In this document: one piece after another, positions 1-10,469 of the stretch
How the letters are laid out: every line of letters starts with the position of its first letter
Numbering within the stretch: the stretch's first letter is position 1
Origin: Burkholderiales bacterium
GTDB taxonomy: Bacteria > Pseudomonadota > Gammaproteobacteria > Burkholderiales > SG8-39
Length of the DNA stretch: 40,081 nt
Assembly (NCBI GenBank): GCA_023383795.1
Contig: JAHDYJ010000029.1
Coordinates: 1-40,081 of the forward strand
Direction of reading: 5' to 3'
The notes under the pieces: generated by a model
Told to the model about the DNA's origin: nothing
What the model saw: only the letters and a program-made list of their open reading frames with translations
Database searches by the model: none
Translations under genes and position numbers: made by a program

Positions 1-237
1 GCCCGCCGCCGGGGCGACCGGTGCGGGCGCGGTCCGCGCCCGCCGCGCGGCGATCCTGGTCCAGGCCTTCTCGTGCAGGTAGAAGGCGACGGTGTTCGCG
101 AGCGGCTCGACCAGCGCGATCGCGCTGCCCACCACCACGCTGCCGGTGAGCGCGTAGGCCACGGCGAACGCGACGGCGAAGTGCACGGCCGCGAAAGTCA
201 CGGTCTTCGCCAACGGGTTCGGGAAGCTGATTCGCAT
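1..237 (-). CDS. DUF2061 family membrane protein (cut by window edge)
   Basis: The first 79 residues of a small inner-membrane protein are present and the C-terminus runs off the window. Two hydrophobic stretches lie at about residues 12-30 and 33-50. They are followed by a YLHEKAW motif, which matches the conserved HE-x-x-W signature of the DUF2061 family. The tail after residue 62 is rich in Ala, Pro and Arg and probably cytoplasmic. The function of the family is unknown. The ATG at 237 directly follows a 93-base gap shared with the divergent oxyR gene, so the two promoters may overlap. The family call is good; no role can be given. Confidence 0.75.
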   Translation of the reverse strand, partial: MRISFPNPLAKTVTFAAVHFAVAFAVAYALTGSVVVGSAIALVEPLANTVAFYLHEKAWTRIAARRARTAPAPVAPAAG

Positions 238-255
238 GGCTTTATCTAGGGTTCC

Positions 256-284
256 TTGCAGGGCACAAGATAGCGGCGTACCAT
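256..284 (+). promoter_or_regulatory. Possible oxyR promoter
   Basis: A TTGCAG hexamer (256-261) and a TACCAT hexamer (279-284) are separated by 17 bases, in the gap between the divergent DUF2061 and oxyR genes. This is a sigma-70-like arrangement with 4 of 6 matches in the -10 box. It is a pattern match only. Confidence 0.3.
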
Positions 285-330
285 CCATTGATCCAGCGAA
301 TTGTTCTTCTTGCTTCGATCGCCTGAATCG

Positions 331-1320
331 ATGGCTCGCCTGCCCACCCTGCGCCAGCTCCGCCACCTCGTCGCCCTGCACGAGACCGGCCACTTCGGCC
401 GCGCCGCGCAGGCCGCGCACGTGACGCAGTCGACGCTCTCGGCGAGCATCAAGGAGCTCGAGACCCTGCTCGGCGTGCCGCTGGTCGACCGCACCAGCCG
501 GTGGGTGGCATTCACGCCGCTCGGGACCGCGACGGTCGAGCGGGCGCGGAGGCTGCTCAACGAGGCCGAGGAGCTCGTGCAGCTCGCGAAGTCGGCCGCC
601 GGGCCGCTCGCCGGCCCGCTGCGGCTCGGCGTCATCCCGACCCTAGGCCCGTTCTTTCTGCCGGCCGCCATCGCGCGGCTGCGGCGGCGGTTTCCGCGCC
701 TGCGCCTTTACCTGCGCGAGGAGCTCACCGAGCGCTTGCTGACCCGGCTGGAGGGCGGCGCGCTCGACGTCGCGCTGATCGCGCTGCCGTACGACACCGG
801 CGGCTTCGAGACCATGGCGCTGTTCGACGACCGGTTCGTGCTCGCGTGCCGCAAGGATCACCGCCTGGCGAAGGCCGCCGTCGTGCGCCCGCGCGAGCTC
901 GCCGGCGAGCCGCTGCTGCTGCTGGAGGAGGGCCATTGCCTGCGCGGCCACGCGCTGTCGGCCTGCGAGCTGCCCGGCCGCGGCGGCGCCGCGGTGCTCG
1001 AGGCGACCAGCCTGCACACGCTGGTGCAGATGGTCGAGGGCGGGCTCGGCGTGACGCTGCTGCCCGAGATCGCGGTGCGCGGCGGCATCCTGCGCGGCAC
1101 GTCGCTCGTGACCCGTCCGCTCGGCGATCCGCCGGAGGCGCGCACGATCGCGCTCGCCTGGCGGCGCGGCACGCAGCGCGAGCGCGAGTTCAGGCTGCTC
1201 GGCGAGGAGCTGATCGCCGCGCACGCGCCGGCCGCGAAGGGCGCCGGCGTGGCCGGCGCGGCAGGCCGCGGCAACGGGCCCGGCGGCGCGCGCAAGCGCG
1301 CCCGAACGGCGGCGTCCTAG
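331..1320 (+). CDS. oxyR: OxyR-type LysR regulator of the peroxide response
   Basis: This 329-residue LysR-family protein has an N-terminal winged helix-turn-helix (about residues 1-62) and a periplasmic-binding-like effector domain. The key evidence is the GHCLRGHALSAC segment, which places C203 and C212 nine residues apart. That is the same spacing and context as the redox pair C199/C208 of E. coli OxyR. In that family, peroxide oxidises the pair to a disulfide and turns on catalase, peroxiredoxin and thioredoxin genes. The ATG at 331 was chosen over an in-frame TTG at 301 because the family motif LRQLRHLVAL starts just after it. The last 30 residues are a low-complexity Ala/Gly/Arg tail. 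No catalase or peroxiredoxin gene is adjacent. Confidence 0.9.
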   Translation: MARLPTLRQLRHLVALHETGHFGRAAQAAHVTQSTLSASIKELETLLGVPLVDRTSRWVAFTPLGTATVERARRLLNEAEELVQLAKSAAGPLAGPLRLGVIPTLGPFFLPAAIARLRRRFPRLRLYLREELTERLLTRLEGGALDVALIALPYDTGGFETMALFDDRFVLACRKDHRLAKAAVVRPRELAGEPLLLLEEGHCLRGHALSACELPGRGGAAVLEATSLHTLVQMVEGGLGVTLLPEIAVRGGILRGTSLVTRPLGDPPEARTIALAWRRGTQREREFRLLGEELIAAHAPAAKGAGVAGAAGRGNGPGGARKRARTAAS

Positions 1321-1340
1321 CGTCGCCACCGGCGGCGTTT

Positions 1341-2252
1341 TCAGGCTCCGCGCGGCACGAGCTCGCCGCCGCGCCGCTCGACGGCGCCGGCGCGCTCGAG
1401 GTCGGCGACGAGCCACTGCGCGAACGCCTGCGGCGTCATGCCGAGATGCCGCGCGTTGATGTCGCGCAGGATCGGCACGCGCGTCACGTATCCTTCGACC
1501 TCCGCGAGCGGCATCGCGCGGCGCTCGAGCAGCGCGAAGGACAGCATCACCTTCGCGCAGTGCCGCGCGACGCGCCCGACGTCCTGCTCGTAGCCCGCGA
1601 GCCGGGCAAAGGAGCGCTCGAGCGCGGCGCCGGCGTCCGTGAAGACGCGCCCGTGGCCCGGGATCACCGTGCGCACGTCGAGCCGCGCGATCGCCTCGAG
1701 CGTCGCGCGCGTGTCCGCGAAGGCCGTCGCGTCGCCCGCCAGCGCGCCGAAGATGATGCCGAAGCCGTTCTCCCACAGCGCGTCGCCCGAGATCAGGATG
1801 CGCTCGGCGGGCGCGTAGAGCATCGTCGCGTGCGGGTCGTGGCCGGGCGCGGCGATCACCTGCCACTCGAGATCGCCGAGCGGCAGCACGTCGCCCGGCG
1901 CGAAGGTGTCGTCGATGCGGAACGGCTCGGCGCGCTGATCGGCGTAGGCGAGCAGCAGCGCGTCCTCGTCCCAGCCCTCGACGAGCGGCGCTTCGCCGGC
2001 GGGAATGCTCGTCCGGCAGCCGTGCGCGCGCTGGAGCGCGGCGTTGCCGCCCATGTGGTCCGAGTGGCAGTGCGTGTTGACCAGGCGCGCGAGCCGCGCT
2101 CCGCCGAGCGCGTGCGCGACGAGCGCGAGCGTCTGCGGCGCCTGCGACAGGTAGCCGCTGTCGACGAGCGCGGGCCCGGCCCGGCCGGTCAGCAGGATGT
2201 TGTTGGAGGAGAGCCAGCCGCGCTCGAGGACGCGGACGCCGTCAGGAAGCAA
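1341..2252 (-). CDS. Metallo-beta-lactamase-fold hydrolase
   Basis: This 303-residue cytosolic protein has the zinc-binding signature H61-x-H63-x-D65-H66 (THCHSDH). Further metal-ligand histidines lie in GHDPHATM, SGDALW and PGHGRV, in the order expected for the MBL fold. The C-terminal third has a helical extension, as in the glyoxalase II/MBL-hydrolase subgroup. It is probably a thioesterase or glyoxalase-like hydrolase, but the substrate is unknown. The start is a TTG that overlaps the end of the upstream DUF1289 gene by 11 bases, so the two are likely translationally coupled. It may sit in the same transcript as the liu genes upstream, though a gap of about 110 bases precedes DUF1289. Confidence 0.8.
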   Translation of the reverse strand: MLPDGVRVLERGWLSSNNILLTGRAGPALVDSGYLSQAPQTLALVAHALGGARLARLVNTHCHSDHMGGNAALQRAHGCRTSIPAGEAPLVEGWDEDALLLAYADQRAEPFRIDDTFAPGDVLPLGDLEWQVIAAPGHDPHATMLYAPAERILISGDALWENGFGIIFGALAGDATAFADTRATLEAIARLDVRTVIPGHGRVFTDAGAALERSFARLAGYEQDVGRVARHCAKVMLSFALLERRAMPLAEVEGYVTRVPILRDINARHLGMTPQAFAQWLVADLERAGAVERRGGELVPRGA

Positions 2253-2424
2253 GTCGCGCCCTGCGCACGGCGAGCGCCTCGAGCACCGCGCGCCGCTCGT
2301 CGTCGTTCATGCCGGCCCAGCACGCGATCTCGTCGAGCGTGCGCAGGCAGCCCTCGCAGAGCCCGGTCGAGGGATCCATGCGGCAGACGTTGATGCAGGG
2401 CGAGACCACCGGCGTGTCGAACAT
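2242..2424 (-). CDS. DUF1289 small cysteine-rich protein
   Basis: This 60-residue protein has the DUF1289 pattern SPCINVC, then GLCEGCLRT, and an E-I-x-x-W helix. The four cysteines (CxxxC and CxxC) probably bind a metal. The family is widespread in proteobacteria, is often annotated as a Fe-S or zinc protein, and has no settled function. It starts at an ATG at 2424 and its stop overlaps the following metallo-hydrolase gene. Confidence 0.8.
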   Translation of the reverse strand: MFDTPVVSPCINVCRMDPSTGLCEGCLRTLDEIACWAGMNDDERRAVLEALAVRRARLAS

Positions 2425-2536
2425 GACCGTGAAGCGCGAGTCGCGAGAGCTGGCACGTGAATCGTAAACCCGCGATTCTAGATCGAAGGTCAGAATGTGT
2501 GAAATCTCCCGCAGTCCGCAATCCTGCTGCCCACTG

Positions 2537-3454
2537 TCAACTGCCCACTTTCCTTTTAGCCTCCATCGCGACGTGCGTCTTCGACGCCGCCGGGCGCCCG
2601 AGCTCGGCGAGGATGAAGCGGCCCGCCTCGAACACCTGCTCGAGATCGACTCCGGTCTCGACGCCGAGGCCGTCGAGCATGTAGAGCACGTCCTCGGTGG
2701 CGACGTTGCCGGAGGCGCCCGTCGCGTAGGGGCAGCCGCCGAGCCCGGCGACCGAGCTGTCGACGATCTGCACGCCTTCCTCGAGCGCGGCGTAGATGTT
2801 GGCGAGCGCCTGGCCGTAGGTATCGTGGAAGTGGGCCGCGAGCCGCTCGCGCGGCACCTCGCGCGCGGCGGCGTCGATCATGCGCTTGACCTTGCCCGGC
2901 GTGCCGGTGCCGATCGTGTCGCCGAGCGACACCTCGTAGCAGCCCATCGCGTGGAGCGCGCGCGCGACCCCTGCCACCGCTGCGGGCGCGATCTCGCCTT
3001 CGTAGGGGCAGCCGACGACGCACGAGATGTACCCGCGCACCTTGATCCCGCGCGCGCGCGCCGCCTCGGCCACCGGCGCGAAGCGCTCGAGGCTCTCGGC
3101 AATCGAGCAGTTGATGTTCTTGCGGCTGAAGGTCTCGGAGGCCGCGCCGAAAACGGCGATCTCCTCGGCGCCGGCCGCCGCGGCCGCCTCGAACCCCTTC
3201 ATGTTCGGCACCAGCACCGGGTAGCTCACGCCGGGCCGCTTGTGGATGCCGGCCATCACCTCGGCGTTGTCGGCCATCTGCGGCACCCACTTCGGCGAGA
3301 CGAACGCGGTCGCCTCGACGGCGCGCAGCCCGGTCGCCGCAAGCCGGTCGATCAGCGCGATCTTCACGGACGTCGGCACCGAGCGCGGCTCGTTCTGCAG
3401 CCCGTCGCGCGGACCGACCTCGACGATCTTCACGGCCGTTGGCATTTGGGGCAT
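2537..3454 (-). CDS. liuE: Hydroxymethylglutaryl-CoA lyase
   Basis: Cleaves HMG-CoA to acetoacetate and acetyl-CoA, the last step of leucine catabolism. The 305-residue protein has the DRE-TIM family motif [10 protein letters not shown] near the N-terminus, the metal-ligand HFHDT, and GLGGCPYA with the active-site-loop cysteine. These are specific for HMG-CoA lyase. The ATG at 3454 has a GGAAGG-type ribosome site about 8 bases upstream. An in-frame extension to 3523 would be translated from repeat sequence and was rejected. The gene follows liuD after a 253-base gap packed with hairpin repeats. That gap may process or attenuate the transcript between the two genes (inference). Confidence 0.93.
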   Translation of the reverse strand: MPQMPTAVKIVEVGPRDGLQNEPRSVPTSVKIALIDRLAATGLRAVEATAFVSPKWVPQMADNAEVMAGIHKRPGVSYPVLVPNMKGFEAAAAAGAEEIAVFGAASETFSRKNINCSIAESLERFAPVAEAARARGIKVRGYISCVVGCPYEGEIAPAAVAGVARALHAMGCYEVSLGDTIGTGTPGKVKRMIDAAAREVPRERLAAHFHDTYGQALANIYAALEEGVQIVDSSVAGLGGCPYATGASGNVATEDVLYMLDGLGVETGVDLEQVFEAGRFILAELGRPAASKTHVAMEAKRKVGS

Positions 3455-3476
3455 CTCGACCACCTTCCGCTTCGGT

Positions 3477-3545
3477 GATCCCCGCGCAAGCGGGGATCCG
3501 CATGAACTCCGAGGGTACGCCAAGGGATTCCCGCTTGCGCGGCCG
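3477..3545. repeat. REP-like mosaic element, copy 1
   Basis: A perfect 9-bp inverted repeat, GATCCCCGC-GCAA-GCGGGGATC (3477-3498), is followed about 30 bases later by a diverged mirror-image partner (about 3525-3545) with a GGATTCCCGC-type core. The paired layout matches copy 2 at 10470-10546 and part of copy 3 at 27746-27765. Elements of this kind are common between genes of betaproteobacteria. Confidence 0.75.
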
Positions 3546-3561
3546 TGAAAGGAAGGACTCG

Positions 3562-3677
3562 TCCCCTCCTCTCCGAGGAGGGGTGGCCGCGGAGCGGCCG
3601 GGGTGGTGAGTGCTGTCGATCGCCGCCGTAACCACCTCCGGCCTGCGGCCGCACCCCTCCTTGGAAAGGAGGGGAGG
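3562..3677. repeat. Large composite inverted repeat between liuE and liuD
   Basis: Two perfect 9-bp hairpins, CCCCTCCTC-tcc-GAGGAGGGG (3563-3583) and CCCCTCCTT-gga-AAGGAGGGG (3654-3674), flank arms that mirror each other. The left arm ends in GGCCGGGGTGGT and the right arm begins with ACCACCTCCGGCC. The whole 116-base block can therefore fold into one long stem with nested hairpins. It is noncoding and probably an intergenic repeat family that would act as an RNA hairpin in the liuD-liuE transcript. Confidence 0.75.
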
Positions 3678-3707
3678 CGCTCGCGCCAACCACCCCGCCG
3701 GCTTCGC

Positions 3708-5702
<1,995 letters not shown>

Positions 5703-6503
5703 TCAGTTCTTCTTGGAGGCCGGCAGCCAGGCTGGCTTGCGCTTCTCGAGGAACGCGCGGACGCCTTCCTTGCCCTCGTCGGAGGCGCGCGCCGCCGCGA
5801 TGCGCCGCGCCGTCTCCTCGAGCAGCTCGCGCGAGAGCGGGTTCTCGGACACGGTGCGGATCAGGTCCTTGGTCGCGGCCTGCGCGGCCGGGCCGCCGGC
5901 GAGGAGCTCCTCGCAGACGTGCGCGACGGCCGCGTCGAGCTCGGCCGCCGGCACGACCTCGTGCACGAGGCCGAGGCGGTGCGCCTCCGGCGCGGAGAAG
6001 CGCTCGGCGGTGAGCCAGTAGCGTCGCGCCGCGCGCGTGCCCATCGCCGCGGCGAGGTGCGGCCCGATCGTCGCCGGGACGAGGCCGATCTTGACTTCCG
6101 ACACGCAGAAGACGGCCTCGTGCGCGGCGACCGCGATGTCGCACGCCGACACGAGCCCCAGGCCGCCCGCGAACGCGGCGCCGTGCACTCGCGCGACGGT
6201 CGGTTTGGGCAGCGTCGCGAGCGCGTGCAGCATCGCCGCGAGCTCGAGCGCGTCGGCGTAGTTCTGCTCGCGCGAGAACCCCGCCATCTTCTTCATCCAG
6301 TTGAGGTCGCCCCCGGCGCAGAACGCCGTGCCGCGCCCCCCGAGCACCACGACGCGCACTGCCGCGTCGGCGCCGAGCGCGCCGAGCGCCGCGATCAGCT
6401 CCGCGATCACGGTCTCGTCGAACGCGTTGCGCACCTCGGGCCGGTTGAGCCAGAGATGCGCGACGCCGTCGCGCACGTCGATCTCGAGTGTCGAATAGCT
6501 CAT
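5703..6503 (-). CDS. liuC: Methylglutaconyl-CoA hydratase (enoyl-CoA hydratase family)
   Basis: This 266-residue crotonase-fold protein is predicted to hydrate 3-methylglutaconyl-CoA to HMG-CoA. It has the oxyanion-hole segments FCAGGDLNWM and HGAAFAGGLGL. The segment SEVKIGLVPATIGP carries the catalytic glutamate and resembles the GLxPATIxPxV pattern typical of methylglutaconyl-CoA hydratases rather than generic enoyl-CoA hydratases. The ATG at 6503 was chosen because the crotonase fold begins a few residues later; the frame stays open much further upstream without homology. It lies directly before liuD with no gap, so the two are made together. Confidence 0.88.
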   Translation of the reverse strand: MSYSTLEIDVRDGVAHLWLNRPEVRNAFDETVIAELIAALGALGADAAVRVVVLGGRGTAFCAGGDLNWMKKMAGFSREQNYADALELAAMLHALATLPKPTVARVHGAAFAGGLGLVSACDIAVAAHEAVFCVSEVKIGLVPATIGPHLAAAMGTRAARRYWLTAERFSAPEAHRLGLVHEVVPAAELDAAVAHVCEELLAGGPAAQAATKDLIRTVSENPLSRELLEETARRIAAARASDEGKEGVRAFLEKRKPAWLPASKKN

Positions 6504-6567
6504 GGAGGTCGCCGCCCGCCCCGCGGGCGTCGCACGGAAAGCCGAATCATAGTGGAAAGGCGCGCGG

Positions 6568-7095
6568 TCACGCGCGCCAGTGCGCGAAGAGCGGCCCGCC
6601 CGGCCCGTGCACCGGATCGCTTCCGGGCAGAGGGACTCGCGCCACCGCCGCGCGGCTGCGCGCGATGCTCGATGCCTCCGGCGTTCCGGTGCGCGGATGC
6701 TGCCCCGCCGGGTAGGCGCCGACGATGCCGAGCGCGCCGCGGGAGGCGAGCTTCTTGTGCCCGGTGCCGGCCGGGAGCACCAGCACGTCGCCCGGCCGCG
6801 CGGTGAGCGCGACGCCGCCCTCGCCGCCGAACTGCACGGTGACCTCGCCCGCGTAGACGCCGAGCGCCTCGTGCGCGTTGTCGTGGAAGTGGTGGTAGGG
6901 AAACACGCCGTCGCGCCACGCCGGCGGCCAGCCGTTCCGCGCGAAGAGCGCCTCGAACGCCGCGGCCGGGTCGGCGCCGGCGATCGCAACCGCGCCGGGG
7001 TAGACGAGCAGCGGCCAGCGCGGATGGTTCGGGATGCCCGCGTCCGGCGCGAGCAGATGCGCGACCACGCGCTGCGGTTCCGAAACTGCTTTCAT
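6568..7095 (-). CDS. Cupin-domain protein
   Basis: This 175-residue cytosolic protein has a single cupin barrel. Metal-ligand motif 1 reads YHHFHDNAHEALGV (H68, H69, H71, E76), and motif 2 has PGDVLVLPAGTGHK (H113). The enzyme or sensor role is unknown. Cupins of this kind, near catabolic genes, are often dioxygenase-like or sugar-isomerase-like. The ATG at 7095 has a GGAGAGGG ribosome site 7 bases upstream. It lies 64 bases before liuC in the same direction, so co-transcription is likely. The 103-base gap to the divergent thioredoxin-like gene should hold both promoters. Confidence 0.78.
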   Translation of the reverse strand: MKAVSEPQRVVAHLLAPDAGIPNHPRWPLLVYPGAVAIAGADPAAAFEALFARNGWPPAWRDGVFPYHHFHDNAHEALGVYAGEVTVQFGGEGGVALTARPGDVLVLPAGTGHKKLASRGALGIVGAYPAGQHPRTGTPEASSIARSRAAVARVPLPGSDPVHGPGGPLFAHWRA

Positions 7096-7198
7096 TCGCA
7101 CGCCCTCTCCGCCGCAAGGGTAGCCGAAGTCGGGGCGCCTTTGCGGCGCGGCGCGGGCCGCTTATGATCGCGGATCCTCGTCACCGGGTGGGGCAGCA

Positions 7199-8209
7199 AT
7201 GCGATCGATCGTCCTCGCTCTCGCCGCGCTGATGCTGGCGGCGACCGGCGCGGCGGCCGCGGACGCCGCGCCCGGAAGGCTGACGGGCGGCGTCAAGTAC
7301 TCTTTGCCCGCGTGGTTCAAGACGAGCTTCCTCGACTTCAAGAGCGACGTCGAGGAGGCGCGCAGGGAGGGCCGGCACGTCATGGTGTTCATGCACCTCG
7401 ACGAGTGCCCCTACTGCGAGCGCATGCTGCGCGAGAGCTTCGCCGGCGGCGAGAGCAGCGACTTCATGCGCGAGCACTTCGACGTGATCGGCGTCAACGT
7501 CCGCGGCAGCGTGGAGGTGACCTGGATCGACGGCGCCGCCTACACCGAGCGCGAGCTCGCGCGCAAGCTCGGCACGGTCGCCACGCCGACCCTGGTCTTC
7601 CTCGACCTCGACGGGAACAAGGTGCTGCAGCTCAACGGCTACCGCGATCCGCGCGCGCTGCGGCTCGCGCTCGACTACGTGCAGAGCCGGAGCTATCGCA
7701 GCCAGCCGCTCGCCGCGTACCTCGCCGCGCGCGAGAAGCCGGCGCTCTACGCGCTGCGCGACCATCCGCAGTTCTCGAACGTGACCTACTTCAAGGGCTA
7801 CCGGAAGCCGCTCGCGATCCTGTTCGAGGACCGGTCGTGCGCCGAGTGCGCGCGCTTCCACGAGAAGACGCTGAACCACCCCGACGTGCTCGTCGAGATG
7901 CGGCGGTTCCTGTTCGTCCGGCTCGACACGGACTCGGACCGCAAGATCGTCGACCTCGAGGGCAACGCGACGACCGCGGCGCAGTGGGCGCGCGCGCTCG
8001 GCCTCACCTACCGCCCGGCGATGGTGCTCTACGACGAGGGGCGCGAGCGCTTCCGCATGGACGGGCGGCTGTACCACTTCCACTTCAAGGAGTCGCTGCG
8101 CTACGTGAGCGGCGGCTACTACAAGCGCTACGAGAGCATCTCCCGCTACAACGCCATGCGCCGCGAGGAGCTCGCGAGGCAGGGCGTCGACATCGACTAC
8201 TCCGAGTAG
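7199..8209 (+). CDS. Exported protein with two thioredoxin-like domains
   Basis: This 336-residue protein has a signal peptide (about residues 1-21, ending AAA). Two thioredoxin-fold domains follow in tandem. The first has C70-P-Y-C73 in FMHLDECPYCERM, with the cis-proline segment VATPTLVF. The second has C214-A-E-C217 in LFEDRSCAECARF, with YRPAMVLY. It is predicted to act in the periplasm as a thiol-disulfide reductase or cytochrome/cofactor-maturation helper. The first half resembles SoxW/DsbD-gamma-type domains. It is the only plus-strand gene inside an otherwise minus-strand block. The partner protein is unknown. Confidence 0.78.
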   Translation: MRSIVLALAALMLAATGAAAADAAPGRLTGGVKYSLPAWFKTSFLDFKSDVEEARREGRHVMVFMHLDECPYCERMLRESFAGGESSDFMREHFDVIGVNVRGSVEVTWIDGAAYTERELARKLGTVATPTLVFLDLDGNKVLQLNGYRDPRALRLALDYVQSRSYRSQPLAAYLAAREKPALYALRDHPQFSNVTYFKGYRKPLAILFEDRSCAECARFHEKTLNHPDVLVEMRRFLFVRLDTDSDRKIVDLEGNATTAAQWARALGLTYRPAMVLYDEGRERFRMDGRLYHFHFKESLRYVSGGYYKRYESISRYNAMRREELARQGVDIDYSE

Positions 8210-8230
8210 CGCGCCGGCGCGCCCGCCGGG

Positions 8231-8833
8231 CTAGAGCGGCCTGATCTCGACCTTGCGGAACTTGATGACGCCGCGCGCCCACTGCAGCGCGATCGGGCCG
8301 TTCGCGAACTCGCCGTGCTCCACGTCGGCCGTCTTGACGCCGTTCAGCACCAGCGTCAGGCGCGGGCCCTTGACCGTGATGTCGTAGACGTTCCACTTGC
8401 CGCCCGCCTTGGGCATCGGCGACACGGCGGCGATGTGGACGATAGCGCCCGTGCCGTACTTCGGATCGGTGCGCTGGTCGAAGATGTTCGCTTCGTAGCA
8501 GCTCTTGTCGGTGATCTTGGCCCGGTCCTGGCAGCGCATGTAGATGCCGCTGTTCGCGTCGTCGCTCGCCCAGAACTCGACGCGGAGCTGGAAGTCCTTG
8601 TAGTCGGCCTTCGAGACCAGGAAGCCGGAGCCCTTCTCGCTCTTGTCGGCCTGGACGACGCCGTCCACCACGCGCCAGTTCGCGGTGCCGTACCGGTTCC
8701 AGTTGTCGAGGCCGCTCGGCCCGTCGATCAGCGTGATCCAGCCCCCGCCCGGCTGTCCCATCGGCCCTTGCGCGCAACCCGCGAGCGCGAGACCGGCGAC
8801 CAATCCCAAAACTGCGACCGACGAGCGTGCCAT
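8231..8833 (-). CDS. DUF1080 lipoprotein (3-keto-disaccharide hydrolase-like)
   Basis: This 200-residue lipoprotein has the lipobox LAGC with acylated cysteine C20. The rest is one concanavalin-like beta-sandwich of the DUF1080 family, shown by FLVSKADYKDFQLRVEFWAS, SGIYMRCQD and the closing FRKVEIRPL. Family members include glycoside- or 3-keto-glycoside-active proteins, but many have no known substrate. It is convergent with the thioredoxin-like gene, with a short GC-rich palindromic gap (8210-8230) between the stops. Confidence 0.8.
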   Translation of the reverse strand: MARSSVAVLGLVAGLALAGCAQGPMGQPGGGWITLIDGPSGLDNWNRYGTANWRVVDGVVQADKSEKGSGFLVSKADYKDFQLRVEFWASDDANSGIYMRCQDRAKITDKSCYEANIFDQRTDPKYGTGAIVHIAAVSPMPKAGGKWNVYDITVKGPRLTLVLNGVKTADVEHGEFANGPIALQWARGVIKFRKVEIRPL

Positions 8834-8935
8834 GGTGACCTCCTCCGAGCCGACCGATGAACCACGTATCCGGCGCGCAGCATGAGCCGCCCGCGCGCCG
8901 CCGTCAATGCGGCGCCGCGGCGTGGCGCGCGGCGC

Positions 8936-9133
8936 CTAGCGGTCGGCGCGCTGCAGCCGTTCCTGCCCCTGGTCCAGCGACCCGGCGATGCGGCCCTGCA
9001 TCTGATCCATCGTCTTGCGGCCCTGCTCGATTTCCTGCTTCTTGAGGGTGCCGGCGGTCGCCGCGGTGCTGGCGGTCTCGACGCCGCAGCCGGCGAGCAG
9101 GAAGGCGGCGAGGAGGGCAAGGGTAAGCTTCAT
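8936..9133 (-). CDS. Small lipoprotein, unknown function
   Basis: This 65-residue product has a short signal peptide ending in LLAGC, so C16 is the probable lipid anchor. It is followed by about 45 hydrophilic residues rich in Gln, Glu, Arg and Lys, likely a single helix. The pattern is like small outer-membrane lipoproteins of proteobacteria. No family is recognised. It shares strand with the DUF1080 lipoprotein 102 bases downstream. Confidence 0.6.
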   Translation of the reverse strand: MKLTLALLAAFLLAGCGVETASTAATAGTLKKQEIEQGRKTMDQMQGRIAGSLDQGQERLQRADR

Positions 9134-9278
9134 GGGAACGCTCCCGGCGGGCCGGATGCCCGCTCACGCCGCCACGATAGCGCCGCCGTGGGGCGGACCG
9201 TGCGGCGGCAGGCGCCCGACCGTGGCGCCGTTCACGCCCTGCCCGCGACGGGCGGCACGGGGCGGCCTCCGGTCGGCC

Positions 9279-10445
9279 TCAGGGGCCGAAGCGCTTCGCC
9301 ACCTCGTCCAGCATGACTTCCGTGGCGCCGCCGCCGATCGAGAGGATGCGGGCGTCGCGCACGAGGCGCTCGATCGCGGTCTCGCGCATGTAGCCCATGC
9401 CGCCGTGGAACTGCTGGCAGGTGTAGGTCACCTCGTTCACGAGCTCGCCGGCGAAGGCCTTCAGCATCGAGACCTCGCGCACGCAGTCGCGGCCCTGGCT
9501 CATCAGCCAGCCGCAGTGGTAGAGGAGCTGGCGCGTGGCGAGCGTCTTCGCCTCGAGCATCGCCAGGCGCTGGCGGATCGCCTGCTTGTCGAAGAGCGTG
9601 CCGCCGAACGCCTTGCGGGTCGTCACGTGCTCGAGCGCGAGGCGGATCGCCTGCGTCGCGTGCCCGACAGCCATCGCGCCGAGCACCACGCGCTCGTTCT
9701 GGAAGTTGCGCATGATCGCGTAGAAGCCGCCGTTCTCCTCGCCGAGGAGGTTCTCCGCCGGAACACGGCAGTCCTCGAACACGAGCTCGGCGGTGTCGGA
9801 CGAGAGCCAGCCCTGCTTCTTCAGCGCGCGCCCGACGCGAAAGCCGGGCGTCCCCTTCTCGACGATGAACATCGAGATGCCGCGCGACCTGCGGCTGGAA
9901 GATGCGGCCTCGGGCTCGGTGCGCGCCGCGACGAAGTAGAGGTCGCCGTGCACGCCGTTGGTGATGAACATCTTGGTGCCGTCGAGCACCCAGTGGCCGC
10001 CGTCGCGGCGCGCGCGGGTGCGCATCGCCGCGACGTCCGAGCCGGCGTCGGGCTCGGTCACCGCGATCGCGGTGACGAGCTCGCCCGCGATGCACCTGCG
10101 CAGGTAGCGGTCGAGCTGCGCCTTGGAGCCCGCGTGCACGAGGTGCGGCCCGGCCATGTCGGTGTGCACGAGCACCGTGACGACGAACCCGCCGAAGGTC
10201 GACTGCGACAGCGCCTCGGCGAACACCACGTTGGTGAGCGCATCGGCGCCGGCGCCGCCGTACTCCGGCGGCGCGGTGACGCCGAGGAAGCCCGCCGCGC
10301 CCATCTTGCGCAGCACTTCGCGCGGGACGTAGCCCTGCTCCTCCCACGCCTCGGCGACCGGCTCGACCTCGCGCGCGAGGAAGCGCGCGACCTGCTGGCG
10401 CAGCGCCTCGTGCTCGGGGGTGATGTAGACGGACTCGGCGGCCAT
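9279..10445 (-). CDS. Acyl-CoA dehydrogenase, isovaleryl/long-chain-type active site
   Basis: This 388-residue flavoprotein oxidises an acyl-CoA to the 2-enoyl-CoA and passes electrons to ETF. It has the N-terminal helical domain, the FAD/substrate motif AVTEPDAGSD and the C-terminal QFHGGMGYMRE with RDARILSIGGGATE. The glutamate used by medium- and short-chain enzymes just before the last Gly-Thr is Gly here. A glutamate instead sits in the helix-G position (E251 in FQNERVVLG), as in isovaleryl-CoA and long-chain enzymes. It could be the LiuA step for the liu genes around it, but the IGGGATE ending is more like citronellyl-CoA-type dehydrogenases. The ATG at 10445 was preferred to a GTG at 10466. 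Confidence 0.85.
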   Translation of the reverse strand: MAAESVYITPEHEALRQQVARFLAREVEPVAEAWEEQGYVPREVLRKMGAAGFLGVTAPPEYGGAGADALTNVVFAEALSQSTFGGFVVTVLVHTDMAGPHLVHAGSKAQLDRYLRRCIAGELVTAIAVTEPDAGSDVAAMRTRARRDGGHWVLDGTKMFITNGVHGDLYFVAARTEPEAASSSRRSRGISMFIVEKGTPGFRVGRALKKQGWLSSDTAELVFEDCRVPAENLLGEENGGFYAIMRNFQNERVVLGAMAVGHATQAIRLALEHVTTRKAFGGTLFDKQAIRQRLAMLEAKTLATRQLLYHCGWLMSQGRDCVREVSMLKAFAGELVNEVTYTCQQFHGGMGYMRETAIERLVRDARILSIGGGATEVMLDEVAKRFGP

Positions 10446-10469
10446 GCGCTGGATTGCGACCCTCACCCT

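Noticed and set aside
501..2393. Long open frame across oxyR and the metallo-hydrolase gene on the plus strand
   Set aside because: It is an Arg/Ala/Pro-rich product of high G+C content, running across genes with clear families. Similar shadows at 3430-6144, 9015-10733, 11826-13442 and 22536-23612 were rejected for the same reason.
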